DNA of 64,000 bases from Microbulbifer harenosus (lineage in GTDB: Bacteria; Pseudomonadota; Gammaproteobacteria; Pseudomonadales; Cellvibrionaceae). The DNA lies in assembly GCF_005771435.1 (NCBI RefSeq), contig NZ_VANI01000007.1:1-64000 (forward strand), given 5' to 3'. The notes beneath the pieces were generated by a model, which was given only the letters and a program-made list of their open reading frames with translations, made no database searches and was not told the DNA's origin. This document shows, piece by piece, positions 21,656 through 30,815 of the stretch (position 1 is its first letter; every line of letters starts with the position of its first letter). Made by a program: the position numbers and the translations under genes.

Positions 21656-23428
21656 TCAGTTCACGGAAGAGGAAGGCCGGGGCCCACTGATCTCAGGCAG
21701 ACAGGCGGCAGCGGCAATACCAAATCCCTGCGCATAATCCACCCCCATCAAGCGCAGCTTCTCCAGCAATTCCGGCGTCTCCGCAAACTCCGCAATGGTG
21801 CTGATCCCCATGCGCTTCGCCAAGTGATCCACCGTACTCACCATCGCACTGTCGATCTCATCCTCCAGCATATTGCGCACAAAGGAACCGTCGATCTTCA
21901 GATAATCCACCGGCAACTGCCGCAGATACGCCAGCGACGACGCCCCGCGGCCAAAATCATCCAACGCAAAACTGCACCCCGCCGCACGCAACTTGTGAAT
22001 AAACACCAGCGCCCGATCCAGATTATTGATCGCACTCGTCTCAGTAATCTCAAACTGCACCCGCGACGGCGCCACCCCAGCCTCCGTCAGCTCCCGCAAC
22101 ACAAAATCCGCAAACAACTCATCGCCGAGACTAATGCCCGAAATATTAATCGCATAATGGAAACCCGCCGCCCCACTGCTCTGCTCCAGCGCCATATAGC
22201 GGAAAATCTTGCGGATCACCCAGCGGTCCACCTCATCGATAATCCCATAGCGCTCCGCCGCCGGCAGGAACAGCCCCGGCGAAATCACATCGCCATCGCG
22301 CCCCTGCATACGCACCAGCACTTCATAGTGGTGCACCCGATTCTTATCCTGCAGCGCCACCACCGGCTGGCGGTACAGCAACAACCGGTCCTCGCGGATC
22401 GCAGCGTGTATCTCCGCAAGCCACGTACTTTCACGCCGCTTCGCCAGCGCCTTGCGCGAATCTCCGAAAAACTTCACCCGGTTGCGGCCCTGATCCCGCG
22501 CCGCGCTGCAGGCATCATTAGCCGAAGCCAACAGCTGACTGGCGGGCGGCGCGCGGTGATCCACGCTCACCGCACCAATCGACAGCGCCGGCCGGGTTTC
22601 GCTGTCTTCCCACTGGAACACAAACCCGTTCACCGCCTCGCGTAAACGGGTGACGATGCGCTTGGCCTCCTCCAGAGTGCAGTCCCTCAATAGCAGAGCG
22701 AATTCATCACTACCGACGCGGCCGAGCAGGTCGCCCTCGCCCAGACAGCGAGTGAGAATTTTCGTCAGCGCGATCAACAGCGCATCGCCGGCGCTGTAGC
22801 CCAAGGTATCGTTGACCACCTTGAACTGATAGACATCGAGATACAGCAGGATATGGTGCTGGCGGGGACTGGCACCGGAACCGAGCAGCTGTTGCAACGC
22901 GTGCTCGAACGTCTGTCGATTCGGGAGATGGGTTAACGCATCGTGGCTGCTCTGCCAGCTGAGCCGGGAGGAAATGCGGCGCACTTCCGAGGTGTGGCGC
23001 AACACCAGCACATAACCTTTTAGATTTACCCCCTCCCGCAGACAGTGGATCACCACACTCACTTCAAGCAACGTGCCGCCTTCCCGGCGAATATTGCCGC
23101 GCAGCTCGCGCCGGCTGGGAATGCTGCCCGCCGCCACGCCGGAATCCAGCCCCAGATCCAAGCGCTCACCGCCATCGCCATAGAGCAGCAGACTGCTGGC
23201 GAGCAGCTGCCCCGGCAGCAACCCCACCAGACTGCCACACAGTTCACTGGCCAGAGGATTGCTGTAGCGGATGCGGCCGTATGGGTCGGTGACCACCACG
23301 CCATCGGCCACTTCACCCAACGCCAGCTCTGCGGCCGCAGGGCAAAGATAGCCACCGTCAGGCTCACCTTCATCAGTGTCTGCCAGCAGGCTGTGAAATG
23401 CGGCGTTTTTCGGTGTGAACTCAGTCAA
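21656..23428 (-). CDS. PAS-GGDEF-EAL protein, probable c-di-GMP phosphodiesterase
   Basis: The 590-residue signalling protein has a PAS-like domain (about 35-145), a GGDEF domain (about 155-320) and an EAL domain (about 335-580). The GGDEF signature is VGSDEF (238-243), a degenerate form suggesting no cyclase activity, though GTP binding may remain. In the EAL domain the signature is EVL, and the metal- and substrate-site segments NISGISLGD, ITETSAI and DDFGRG are kept, so phosphodiesterase activity is likely. No membrane segment is seen. The TTG start at 23428 is uncertain. A perfect CRP-type site lies 163 bp upstream. Confidence 0.88.
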   Translation of the reverse strand: MTEFTPKNAAFHSLLADTDEGEPDGGYLCPAAAELALGEVADGVVVTDPYGRIRYSNPLASELCGSLVGLLPGQLLASSLLLYGDGGERLDLGLDSGVAAGSIPSRRELRGNIRREGGTLLEVSVVIHCLREGVNLKGYVLVLRHTSEVRRISSRLSWQSSHDALTHLPNRQTFEHALQQLLGSGASPRQHHILLYLDVYQFKVVNDTLGYSAGDALLIALTKILTRCLGEGDLLGRVGSDEFALLLRDCTLEEAKRIVTRLREAVNGFVFQWEDSETRPALSIGAVSVDHRAPPASQLLASANDACSAARDQGRNRVKFFGDSRKALAKRRESTWLAEIHAAIREDRLLLYRQPVVALQDKNRVHHYEVLVRMQGRDGDVISPGLFLPAAERYGIIDEVDRWVIRKIFRYMALEQSSGAAGFHYAINISGISLGDELFADFVLRELTEAGVAPSRVQFEITETSAINNLDRALVFIHKLRAAGCSFALDDFGRGASSLAYLRQLPVDYLKIDGSFVRNMLEDEIDSAMVSTVDHLAKRMGISTIAEFAETPELLEKLRLMGVDYAQGFGIAAAACLPEISGPRPSSSVN

Positions 23429-23590
23429 TGGAATTCCATCAGAACCGGCATTGGCGTCCGGTCTTTGCCGTGGCGGCCCCAGAGGGGACCGCAGATTTTT
23501 TTGTCACCAGGAACATTGTTTTTCGTTGCAGAAAAATAATAACGGCATATTCGCTGGCGCGGAAACCTCTCTGATTACCCTGCGGCCTTT

Positions 23591-23606
23591 TGTGATTCGA
23601 GTCACA
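23591..23606. promoter_or_regulatory. CRP/Vfr-type site inside a larger dyad
   Basis: TGTGATTCGAGTCACA matches the CRP consensus TGTGA-N6-TCACA at all ten fixed positions. It is nested in a further inverted repeat, CCCTGCGGC (23578-23586) with GCCGCAGGG (23607-23615). It lies upstream of the GGDEF-EAL gene and after the yajG gene. A crp gene of Vfr type is in the same window. The outer arms could also form a terminator stem for yajG, but no U-tract follows. Confidence 0.6.
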
Positions 23607-23645
23607 GCCGCAGGGTTCCAGGGGCCTCATCCGCGCCACTTGCGA

Positions 23646-24224
23646 TTACAGGTGCTGGCGCAGGAAGGACTTCAGTTTTTCATCTTCAAAAGCACGCTGC
23701 AGGGTAGCACTCAACAACTGGTTGAGGTTTGCTTCCACTTCCTCGCGGCTCGGCTTGATCAGGTTGCGGTCCTTGCCACTGGTACTGTAGTTGCCGTAGA
23801 AGGTCGCCCCTTTCACCGACACCTGCAGCTGAATGGACGCACCGGAGTCCACCTTGGTGGTATACAGCTTGTTGGGACTGTCGTAGCTCAGATCCGTCAG
23901 ATTCGCCACTACCTGCACATCGCCGCCGCTCTGCACGCCGCGGAAAGACCAGGCCTCCAGCCCCTGATACAAAGCCGTGGCCATGGCCTGCTCGATATCG
24001 TTGCCCAGGGTGACATTGGAAGAATCTGCGTAAATGCCGCCGAGGGAGCCGAGCCCACCACCGGCCAGCTGGTTGGCACCGCGGGCATACACCGTGTAGC
24101 CGGCACCGATATTGTCCGGAGCCACCTGCACTTCCGGTTTCACCACAACCTGCACCGGGCTGTGGGCACAGGCGCCGAGCATGACAGCAAAACCCGTCAC
24201 CAGTACTGCGGCCAGTTTTTTCAT
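23646..24224 (-). CDS. YajG family lipoprotein
   Basis: The 192-residue precursor has a lipoprotein signal peptide with lipobox MLGAC, so the mature protein begins with a lipid-modified Cys near residue 19. The rest matches the YajG family, which has no firm biochemical role: VVVKPEVQ, the central NDIEQAMATALYQGL, and the C-terminal NLNQLLSATLQRAF. The ATG at 24224 has GGGGAG upstream. It precedes the GGDEF-EAL gene and follows the copper chaperone gene on the same strand, so the three could be one transcript. Confidence 0.82.
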   Translation of the reverse strand: MKKLAAVLVTGFAVMLGACAHSPVQVVVKPEVQVAPDNIGAGYTVYARGANQLAGGGLGSLGGIYADSSNVTLGNDIEQAMATALYQGLEAWSFRGVQSGGDVQVVANLTDLSYDSPNKLYTTKVDSGASIQLQVSVKGATFYGNYSTSGKDRNLIKPSREEVEANLNQLLSATLQRAFEDEKLKSFLRQHL

Positions 24225-24284
24225 GATCAACTCTCCCCTACTCCTTAAATGGTTCACAAATTCGACGCTTAATCCCCGTCACGG

Positions 24285-24827
24285 TCATCCGTGGTGGTGT
24301 CCGCGATGGTGTTCTTCCTCTTTTCCATTGGCCGCCGGCGACTTATCTGCCTGTGCAAGTCCGTGCACCGGCAGCGTCACCTCGCGGGCGGAACCGTCGG
24401 CAAACACCAGGCGCAGGGTCAGGGATTGCCCCGCCCTCAGCGCTACACCGCGGATCATCAGATGGGTTGCGCCGGGGCGCATTTCAATGGCGCCATGTCC
24501 CGGCAGAGGAATTTCCTTCAGTGCGCGCATGCGACTCACCCCCGCCACCTCCTCGGTGGTGTGCAGCTCGACACTGGCCTGCGGATGTGCCGGCAGCTCC
24601 ACCCGCCGGAGCACCCGCGCCCGCCCGGAGAGTTCGCGCAGGGACAGATAAGCGGCCCCCATGGGCGCACCCGGGGGCATTTCGCGGGCATAGCCACTTG
24701 CCTCAATCTCCCCAACCAGCCCGGTTTCCGCAGCCGCGACGCCCACCCCAGCGAGCAGGCTGCACAGCAGTAACGTGCACATTTTTTTCAACACCGCTGT
24801 TTTCTGATCCGCGGAAATTCTGCTCAC
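24285..24827 (-). CDS. Periplasmic PCu(A)C copper chaperone
   Basis: PCu(A)C proteins bind Cu(I) in the periplasm and deliver it to cytochrome oxidase. The 180-residue precursor has a signal peptide ending near VGVAAA. The metal motif H-(M)-X-M...H-X-M appears as VELHTTEEVAGVSRM and, after the GHGAIEM segment, THLM. The C terminus is His-rich (EEEHHRGHHHG), which adds metal binding. A GTG start at 24827 has a GGGGGCGG stretch upstream; an inner ATG at 24782 would also leave a signal peptide. DsbD nearby would suit handling of the oxidised cysteine partners of copper assembly. Confidence 0.82.
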   Translation of the reverse strand: MSRISADQKTAVLKKMCTLLLCSLLAGVGVAAAETGLVGEIEASGYAREMPPGAPMGAAYLSLRELSGRARVLRRVELPAHPQASVELHTTEEVAGVSRMRALKEIPLPGHGAIEMRPGATHLMIRGVALRAGQSLTLRLVFADGSAREVTLPVHGLAQADKSPAANGKEEEHHRGHHHG

Positions 24828-24863
24828 TGCCGCCCCCTTTTCAGTTTGCCGTACGGCTGGAAG

Positions 24864-25685
24864 TCACTGGCTCTTTTGTAACAGTAATCGCGGCGCATTG
24901 CCGAGCTTTATATCACCGCGCACCCGGTATCCGGGCACCGCCTCGCGCAGCTGGCTGTACACCCAGCGTCCTTCGGCATCATTGCGGGCGACGATGATGA
25001 CCCGCAAATCGTGCGCGCGAATGCGCTCCGCCACGCTTTTCAGCATCTGCACCATCTCATCGGAGCGCGCGGTTAACGGCGCCACCGGCAGCGTCACGGT
25101 CTGTGCGCCCGGCCCTTCAAGGGCGATATCCTGCTCCGCGCGGCGCTGTTCCCGCTGCAGCTGGCTGCGCACCTCTTTCGATAATGGATTGCCGGGGGCA
25201 ATCTGGTCCGCGGTGTTGAGTAGGCTGCCCGCGCGCCCGAACGCGCGCTGGCGCAGCGCGTCGCGGGCCTGCTCCACCAACTGCATCACCAGAGTCTGGA
25301 TGCCGGCGGCGGCCTGGGTATTGCCCGGATCCAGCTGCTGCACCTGCAGATAGAAGTCATAGGCGCTGGCACCCGCGGGCATGGTGATAAAGCCTTCTCG
25401 CTGCGCCTCCTCTGCGCGCTGCAGGAAATGGCGCACGGTGCGTTCACGGATTTCCTCCGGTGTCGGCCCCGCCGGCCGCGAGGGTTCGGGCGGCGGTAGT
25501 ACCGGTGCCGGGGCGGGCGGCGGCGTGGTGCAGCCGGCCGCCAGGGTCAGCAACAACGCCCCAGATACTGAGACCACGCACCGCCACCGCTGTGGGCTTA
25601 CGCGGGCTACACCGAGTCTTTCGACGGAGAATCGGTTATTTACGGAATATGCGATCGGATTCACTTTTCTGACGTCTACCTTCAC
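24864..25685 (-). CDS. Predicted lipoprotein with TPR-like helical region
   Basis: I do not recognise a named family. The product has a lipobox (LTLAAGC), a proline-rich linker, then helices with the pattern ASAYDFYLQVQQLDPGNTQAA and DALRQRAFGRAGSLLNTADQIAPGNP, which read like tetratricopeptide units (shown here as ASAYDFYLQVQQLDPGNTQ and FGRAGSLLNTADQIAPGNP). A C-terminal 90-residue domain ends in RGDIKLGNAPRLLLQ. The start is unsure: GTG at 25685 gives 273 residues with a long N region, and GTG at 25577 gives 237. It is divergent from dsbD and lies upstream of the PCu(A)C gene on the same strand. Confidence 0.6.
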   Translation of the reverse strand: MKVDVRKVNPIAYSVNNRFSVERLGVARVSPQRWRCVVSVSGALLLTLAAGCTTPPPAPAPVLPPPEPSRPAGPTPEEIRERTVRHFLQRAEEAQREGFITMPAGASAYDFYLQVQQLDPGNTQAAAGIQTLVMQLVEQARDALRQRAFGRAGSLLNTADQIAPGNPLSKEVRSQLQREQRRAEQDIALEGPGAQTVTLPVAPLTARSDEMVQMLKSVAERIRAHDLRVIIVARNDAEGRWVYSQLREAVPGYRVRGDIKLGNAPRLLLQKSQ

Positions 25686-25823
25686 GCTGCAGACCGGCTG
25701 CCGCCAACTGTTGTTTTTTTGTACCGCAGGCACCGCTATACTGCGCCTACGCTGGAGCCACCAGGGAACGGCAGCCCGCAAAACCAGTCCAAACTCGCCT
25801 GACTATAAAGAATTTTGTTGCCA

Positions 25824-27713
25824 ATGACTGCGAAGACTTCCGGCTTGCGAAAAAAATATCTCCCCGCACGGCCAGCCAATCCGCTGCCGGTACTGCTCTG
25901 TGCGCTGCTGTTCGTGGGCGCTTGGCTGAGCACCCAGCCGGTCAGTGCGAGCAACGGGCTCTCACCATCATCTTCATCTTCGTCGCCCTTTGGCGCCGCA
26001 AGTTCCGGCCAGGATGATTTCCTGCCGGTGGACCAGGCCTATCAACTGGATTTCCTGTTCAGCGACGCCGGCGCCAGTGCATTGTTCCAGATTGCACCTG
26101 AATACTACCTGTACCGCGACAAATTAAAGCTGCTGCTGATCCGGGACGGCGAGAAGTCCACCCTGCCCCTCAACCTGGAGCCGGGCGAGGTGATCTGGGA
26201 CGACTACTTCGAAAAGGAAACCGAGGTCTACCGCTGGCAATTGGAAATCCCACTGGACACACCATCGCTGCCCGCGCGGACGGCACAGATCCAGGTGCAC
26301 TACCAGGGCTGCGCCGACGCCGGCCTCTGTTACCCGCCGCAGGTGCGCAACTTTGCGTTGGATTTCACCGACAGGACCGCCACCCCGATTGACGGCACCG
26401 GTGGCAGCTCCGGCCCCCTGGGCAATGCCACCTCCAGCGGAGCAAAGCCCGGCACGGTATCCGCAACCGCGTCCGGCAGCCTGCTGCTCGCGCTGGCGCT
26501 GGCGTTCGGCGGCGGCCTGTTGCTGAACCTGATGCCCTGTGTATTCCCGGTGCTCTCGATCAAAGCACTCGCCATCACTCACGCCGGCGAACGCCAGCGG
26601 CTGCACGGCTGGGCCTATACCGCGGGAGTGATCGCCACTTTCGTGCTGATCGCCGCGGTCATGCTCGGCCTGCGCAGTGCCGGCGAGGCAGTGGGCTGGG
26701 GCTTCCAGCTGCAATCGCCGGTGGTGGTGGCAGCACTGGTATATCTGTTTTTCGCCATGGGGCTTAGCCTGTCCGGGGTCACCGAGTTCGGCGGCCGTTT
26801 GATGGGACTGGGCGCCGGCAATGCGCGAAATAGCGGACTCGGCGGCTCTTTCTCGACCGGTGCCCTGGCGACGGTGGTGGCAAGTCCCTGCACCGCGCCA
26901 CTGATGGGCTCGGCGCTGGGTTTTGCGGTAACCCAACCGCCCTTCGTCGCGCTGTCGGTGTTCGCCGCGCTCGGCGCCGGCATGGCCGCCCCCTTCCTGC
27001 TGCTTACCTATATTCCAGCGCTGGCGAACAAACTGCCTCGCCCAGGTGCCTGGATGGAAACCCTGAAGCAGCTGCTGGCCTTCCCCATGTACCTCACCGC
27101 GGTGTGGTTGTTGTGGGTGCTGGGGCGCCAGACCGGCAGCGACGGCGTGGCACTGGTGCTGGCGGGCGCGGTGGCCGTGGCCTTCGCCCTGTGGCTGTGG
27201 CCACGCCCAACGGATAGCGTGGGGAAAACGCGCTGGCTGCGCAGCGCCTGCGCGATCTTTGCTCTGGTTGGCGCCGCCTGGGCGCTGCCACAACTGGACG
27301 GCAAACCGCGGCAGCTGGCCACCACTGGCGCCAGCGACTACTGGCAGCCCTACTCACCACAGGCACTGGACGCGGCCCGCAGCCAGGGGCAGCCGGTACT
27401 CATCAACATGACGGCGGCCTGGTGTATCACCTGCCTCGCGAATGAGAAGGTGGTGCTATCCAGCGACGCCGTGCGCGCTGCGGTGGGCGATCTCGGGATC
27501 GTCGCCCTCAAGGGCGACTGGACCAACCAGGACCCTCAGATTACCGAGTTGCTGAGCCGCTACGGCCGCTCCAGTGTGCCGCTGTACCTGCTGTTCCCAG
27601 CCGATGGCGGCGAACCCCAGATTCTGCCGCAGATTCTCTCCCGCGACGGCCTGCTCACCGCCATGCGCGGTGCCGCCGGCCGCGAGGCCCTGGTCGACTC
27701 CACCGGGAAATAA
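25824..27713 (+). CDS. dsbD: Thiol:disulfide interchange protein DsbD
   Basis: DsbD moves reducing power from cytoplasmic thioredoxin to periplasmic DsbC, DsbG and cytochrome c assembly. The 629-residue precursor has a signal peptide, an alpha domain with the cysteine pair in GCADAGLCYPPQ, and a membrane domain of about eight helices with its two cysteines in NLMPCVFPVLS and ASPCTAPLMGSA. A C-terminal thioredoxin-like domain has WCITC at about residue 532. All three redox pairs are present, so it should be functional. The ATG at 25824 follows a weak TTG alternative. The 373 bp after it hold no gene or clear terminator; the promoter of aroQ must lie there. Confidence 0.95.
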   Translation: MTAKTSGLRKKYLPARPANPLPVLLCALLFVGAWLSTQPVSASNGLSPSSSSSSPFGAASSGQDDFLPVDQAYQLDFLFSDAGASALFQIAPEYYLYRDKLKLLLIRDGEKSTLPLNLEPGEVIWDDYFEKETEVYRWQLEIPLDTPSLPARTAQIQVHYQGCADAGLCYPPQVRNFALDFTDRTATPIDGTGGSSGPLGNATSSGAKPGTVSATASGSLLLALALAFGGGLLLNLMPCVFPVLSIKALAITHAGERQRLHGWAYTAGVIATFVLIAAVMLGLRSAGEAVGWGFQLQSPVVVAALVYLFFAMGLSLSGVTEFGGRLMGLGAGNARNSGLGGSFSTGALATVVASPCTAPLMGSALGFAVTQPPFVALSVFAALGAGMAAPFLLLTYIPALANKLPRPGAWMETLKQLLAFPMYLTAVWLLWVLGRQTGSDGVALVLAGAVAVAFALWLWPRPTDSVGKTRWLRSACAIFALVGAAWALPQLDGKPRQLATTGASDYWQPYSPQALDAARSQGQPVLINMTAAWCITCLANEKVVLSSDAVRAAVGDLGIVALKGDWTNQDPQITELLSRYGRSSVPLYLLFPADGGEPQILPQILSRDGLLTAMRGAAGREALVDSTGK

Positions 27714-28086
27714 CGGGATTGCGGCGAACGTGGTGGCGGGTCGCACAAAGAGGGCACCCCGCCATCGCCAGCGGCCCACTCACTTCCCGCCCTCTGTATA
27801 TCTTATGCAATCCGCCTAGTTGGCCATTCACACAGGTGAAAAGGCCATCTCGCACACAACTTTGCGGCAAATTGGGCGTTAAGTTCGGCGAACTGCGCGC
27901 AACGTCTCTATTTCTCAATTTGGGGCATGGACAGAGGGTCACTTTTGCGGCAAACTCGCGCCCAATTTCGGCAAATCCGCTGCTTGGCGCCGTTTACCGG
28001 CACGTTATCTGACTTTTAGCGGATTTTAGTCACAAATTCGCGCGCCTACTCCAACACCTAAGGCGAGACAAAGAGCGAGGCACAGA

Positions 28087-28521
28087 ATGGCTAAACTACT
28101 GCTGTTGCACGGCCCCAATCTGAACCTGCTTGGCACACGCGAGCCCCAGATTTACGGCTCCACCACCCTCGACGAGATCAATGCGTCGGCCCGCGCCCAA
28201 TGCGCCGACGCCGGCTGCGAGTTCGACTGCCTGCAGAGCAACAGCGAAGCCGAACTGGTGGAGCGCATCCACCGCGCCTACGCCGACAAGGTCGATTTCA
28301 TCGTCATTAACCCCGCCGCCTTTACCCACACCAGCGTCGCCCTGCGCGATGCCCTGGCCGGCGTTGCCATACCGTTTATCGAGGTGCACCTCTCCAACCC
28401 TCACGCCCGCGAGGCTTTCCGCCACCACTCTTACCTGTCGGATCTGGCAGTGGGGGTTATCTGCGGGTTCGGTGCAGATAGTTACACTTTGGCGCTGCAA
28501 GCGGCGCTGAAACGGCTTTAA
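28087..28521 (+). CDS. aroQ: Type II 3-dehydroquinate dehydratase
   Basis: AroQ dehydrates 3-dehydroquinate to 3-dehydroshikimate in the shikimate pathway. The 144-residue protein is of usual length, with [20 protein letters not shown] at the start (the catalytic Tyr closes this segment), [13 protein letters not shown], and the HVAL-like segment [17 protein letters not shown] and [17 protein letters not shown]. It stands upstream of accB, the widespread aroQ-accB-accC order. The gap of 70 bp to accB suggests one transcript. Confidence 0.97.
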   Translation: MAKLLLLHGPNLNLLGTREPQIYGSTTLDEINASARAQCADAGCEFDCLQSNSEAELVERIHRAYADKVDFIVINPAAFTHTSVALRDALAGVAIPFIEVHLSNPHAREAFRHHSYLSDLAVGVICGFGADSYTLALQAALKRL

Positions 28522-28591
28522 CAACTGAATTTTTCATTCGCGGGCTGCGCGTCCGCGAGCGTGGTTACACAAGATCGAGAGTGACAAAATT

Positions 28592-29065
28592 ATGGATATC
28601 CGCAAAATCAAGAAACTGATCGAACTGCTTGAAGAGTCCGATATCGGCGAGCTGGAGATTAAAGAAGGTGAAGAGTCCGTGCGCATCAGCCGCGGCGTGA
28701 GCGGCGCCTCCTTTCAGATGCCGCAGATGATGCAGATGCCGATGGCACCTGCGGCCGCAGCTCCGGCCGCCGCACCGGCACCTGCGGCCGCGCCGGCGGA
28801 AGCCAAGGCGGAATCCGTGCCCGCAATGACCGGCCACCCGGTGAAATCCCCCATGGTGGGCACCTACTACGCCGCCTCCAGCCCCGGCGCCGAGCCCTTC
28901 GTGAAGGTCGGCCAGCAGGTAAAAGCGGGCGACGTGATCTGCATCGTCGAAGCCATGAAGATGATGAACCAGATCGAAGCCGACAAGGCCGGCACCATCG
29001 AAGCCATCCTGGTGGAAGACGGCCAGCCGGTAGAGTACGACCAGCCGCTCGTGATCATTTCCTGA
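28592..29065 (+). CDS. accB: Biotin carboxyl carrier protein of acetyl-CoA carboxylase
   Basis: AccB carries biotin between the carboxylase and carboxyltransferase centres in the first step of fatty acid synthesis. The 157-residue protein has an N-terminal region [20 protein letters not shown], an Ala/Pro-rich flexible linker (about 45-75), and a C-terminal biotinyl domain with the thumb segment and the biotin-accepting lysine in EAMKMMN. It is followed by accC at 15 bp and preceded by aroQ, as in most gammaproteobacteria. Confidence 0.97.
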   Translation: MDIRKIKKLIELLEESDIGELEIKEGEESVRISRGVSGASFQMPQMMQMPMAPAAAAPAAAPAPAAAPAEAKAESVPAMTGHPVKSPMVGTYYAASSPGAEPFVKVGQQVKAGDVICIVEAMKMMNQIEADKAGTIEAILVEDGQPVEYDQPLVIIS

Positions 29066-29080
29066 GCAGGGTGAGTACGC

Positions 29081-30424
29081 ATGTTTGAAAAAATCCTGAT
29101 TGCCAACCGCGGCGAGATTGCACTGCGCGTGTTGCGAGCCTGTAAAGAAATGGGCATCGCCACCGTGGCGGTGCACTCGCAGATCGACCGCGACCTCAAG
29201 CACGTTCGCCTGGCGGACGAGGCCGTATGCATCGGCCCCAACCCGTCCCCCCAAAGCTACCTCAACATCCCCGCCATCATCGCGGCGATGGAAATCACCG
29301 ATGCGATGGCAGTGCACCCCGGCTACGGCTTCCTCGCGGAAAACGCCGACTTTGCCGAGCAGGTGCAGAAGAGCGGTTTCACCTTTATCGGCCCTGATGC
29401 TGACACCATCCGCCTGATGGGCGACAAAGTGTCCGCGATTGCGGCGATGAAGAAGGCCGGCGTTCCCACCGTGCCCGGCTCCGATGGCCCCCTGCCCGCG
29501 GACGGCGACAAGTGCCTGGAAATCGCGCGCAAGATCGGTTTCCCCGTGATCATCAAGGCCGCGGCCGGCGGCGGTGGCCGCGGTATGCGCGTGGTGCACA
29601 GCGAAGGCTCGCTGCTGAACTCCATCTCCGTGACCAAGTCCGAGGCCGCCGCGGCCTTCGGCGACAGCACGGTGTACATGGAAAAATTCCTGCAGAACCC
29701 GCGCCATGTGGAAATCCAGGTGATGTCCGACGGTCAGGGCAACGCGGTGCACTTTGGCGATCGCGACTGCTCCCTGCAGCGCCGCCACCAGAAGGTGCTT
29801 GAAGAAGCCCCGGCGCCGGGTATTCCCGACAAGGTGCGCAAGGATGTGCAGGATGCCTGTGTACAGGCATGTATCGACATCGGCTACCGCGGTGCGGGTA
29901 CTTTCGAGTTCCTGTACGAGGACGAGCGCTTCTACTTCATCGAAATGAATACCCGTATCCAGGTGGAGCACCCGGTGTCCGAGATGGTGACCGGTGTGGA
30001 CCTGATCAAGGAGCAGATCCGCGTGTGCGCGGGCGAGAAGCTGTCATTCAAGCAGGAAGACATCGTGATCCGCGGCCACGCCTTCGAGTGCCGGATCAAC
30101 GCCGAGGACCCGAAGACCTTCTTCCCGAGTCCGGGCAAAGTGGACACCTTCCACGCCCCCGGCGGCCTGGGTGTGCGGGTGGACTCCCACCTCTACTCCG
30201 GCTACACGGTACCGCCGAACTACGATTCCATGATTGCCAAGATCATCACCTACGCCGAGGACCGCGAGACCGCGCTGGCGCGTATGCGTGTGGCCCTGAG
30301 CGAGATGATCATCACCGGTATCAAGACCAACATTCCTCTGCAGGAGCAGTTGGTGCGGGATGAGGCGTTCGCCAAGGGTGGGGTGAATATCCACTATCTC
30401 GAGAAGAAGCTTGGGATGGAGTGA
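29081..30424 (+). CDS. accC: Biotin carboxylase subunit of acetyl-CoA carboxylase
   Basis: AccC uses ATP and bicarbonate to carboxylate biotin on AccB. The 447-residue protein has normal length, with an N-terminal domain [20 protein letters not shown], the ATP-grasp loop [12 protein letters not shown], the [17 protein letters not shown] segment, and the active-site region [18 protein letters not shown]. It lies 15 bp behind accB. Two structured repeats, one of each family, fill the 390-bp gap to prmA. Confidence 0.97.
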   Translation: MFEKILIANRGEIALRVLRACKEMGIATVAVHSQIDRDLKHVRLADEAVCIGPNPSPQSYLNIPAIIAAMEITDAMAVHPGYGFLAENADFAEQVQKSGFTFIGPDADTIRLMGDKVSAIAAMKKAGVPTVPGSDGPLPADGDKCLEIARKIGFPVIIKAAAGGGGRGMRVVHSEGSLLNSISVTKSEAAAAFGDSTVYMEKFLQNPRHVEIQVMSDGQGNAVHFGDRDCSLQRRHQKVLEEAPAPGIPDKVRKDVQDACVQACIDIGYRGAGTFEFLYEDERFYFIEMNTRIQVEHPVSEMVTGVDLIKEQIRVCAGEKLSFKQEDIVIRGHAFECRINAEDPKTFFPSPGKVDTFHAPGGLGVRVDSHLYSGYTVPPNYDSMIAKIITYAEDRETALARMRVALSEMIITGIKTNIPLQEQLVRDEAFAKGGVNIHYLEKKLGME

Positions 30425-30470
30425 CTTTCTCCCTCCCCTCTTACAGAACCGACTAAGCCGGCTCTGTGGC

Positions 30471-30582
30471 GGCAAAGCACCGGGGATCCGTTTTTGAAAC
30501 CGCTGTGAATACGTCCCTGTACGCTGCGTCGCAAACATCCCTGTTTGCGACGCTTTCAAAAACGGATCCCCGGCACTTTGCC
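30471..30582. repeat. Structured intergenic repeat, family B, copy 2
   Basis: The outer stem is 29 bp (30471-30499 with 30554-30582) with the same two-base mismatch, at the same place, as the copy at 21511-21622. The core CCGCTGTGAATACGTCCCTG (30500-30519) is followed by a perfect hairpin with arms GCGTCGCAAAC/GTTTGCGACGC and loop ATCCCT (30526-30553). Stem bases differ from copy 1 but pair equally well. It lies 47 bp after accC. Confidence 0.8.
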
Positions 30583-30660
30583 TTCCGCACGACCTTTCCT
30601 ACCCTGTTAGCGTTTCCGAAAGTTCTTTATACACTCAGGACTTTGATTTGCAGGTGCCGC

Positions 30661-30756
30661 TGCCGGTAAGGCTTTGCGAGACCTTCTAAAACAGGGATGT
30701 TTTAGAAGAGCCCCCAGGGATGGGTTCACGGCGTGTCTCGCAAAGCCTTACCGGCA
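30661..30756. repeat. Structured intergenic repeat, family A, copy 2
   Basis: A perfect 22-bp outer stem joins 30661-30682 and 30735-30756. Inside are a hairpin with arms CTTCTAAAAC/GTTTTAGAAG and loop AGGGAT (30683-30708), then the core AGCCCCCAGGGATGGGTT and CACGGCGT (about 30709-30734). Copy 1 at 12469-12562 has the same parts in reverse order. It lies 60 bp before prmA and only 78 bp after a family B copy. Confidence 0.8.
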
Positions 30757-30815
30757 GTGGTACCGCCACGGACTCGCCAAGAACCACCCTTCAAAAAAAC
30801 CCGGAATAACCACAA

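Noticed and set aside
27714-28086. Gene or regulatory RNA in the 373-bp dsbD-aroQ gap
   Set aside because: I found only short imperfect repeats of GCGGCAAA-type sequence, no convincing frame, terminator or riboswitch core.
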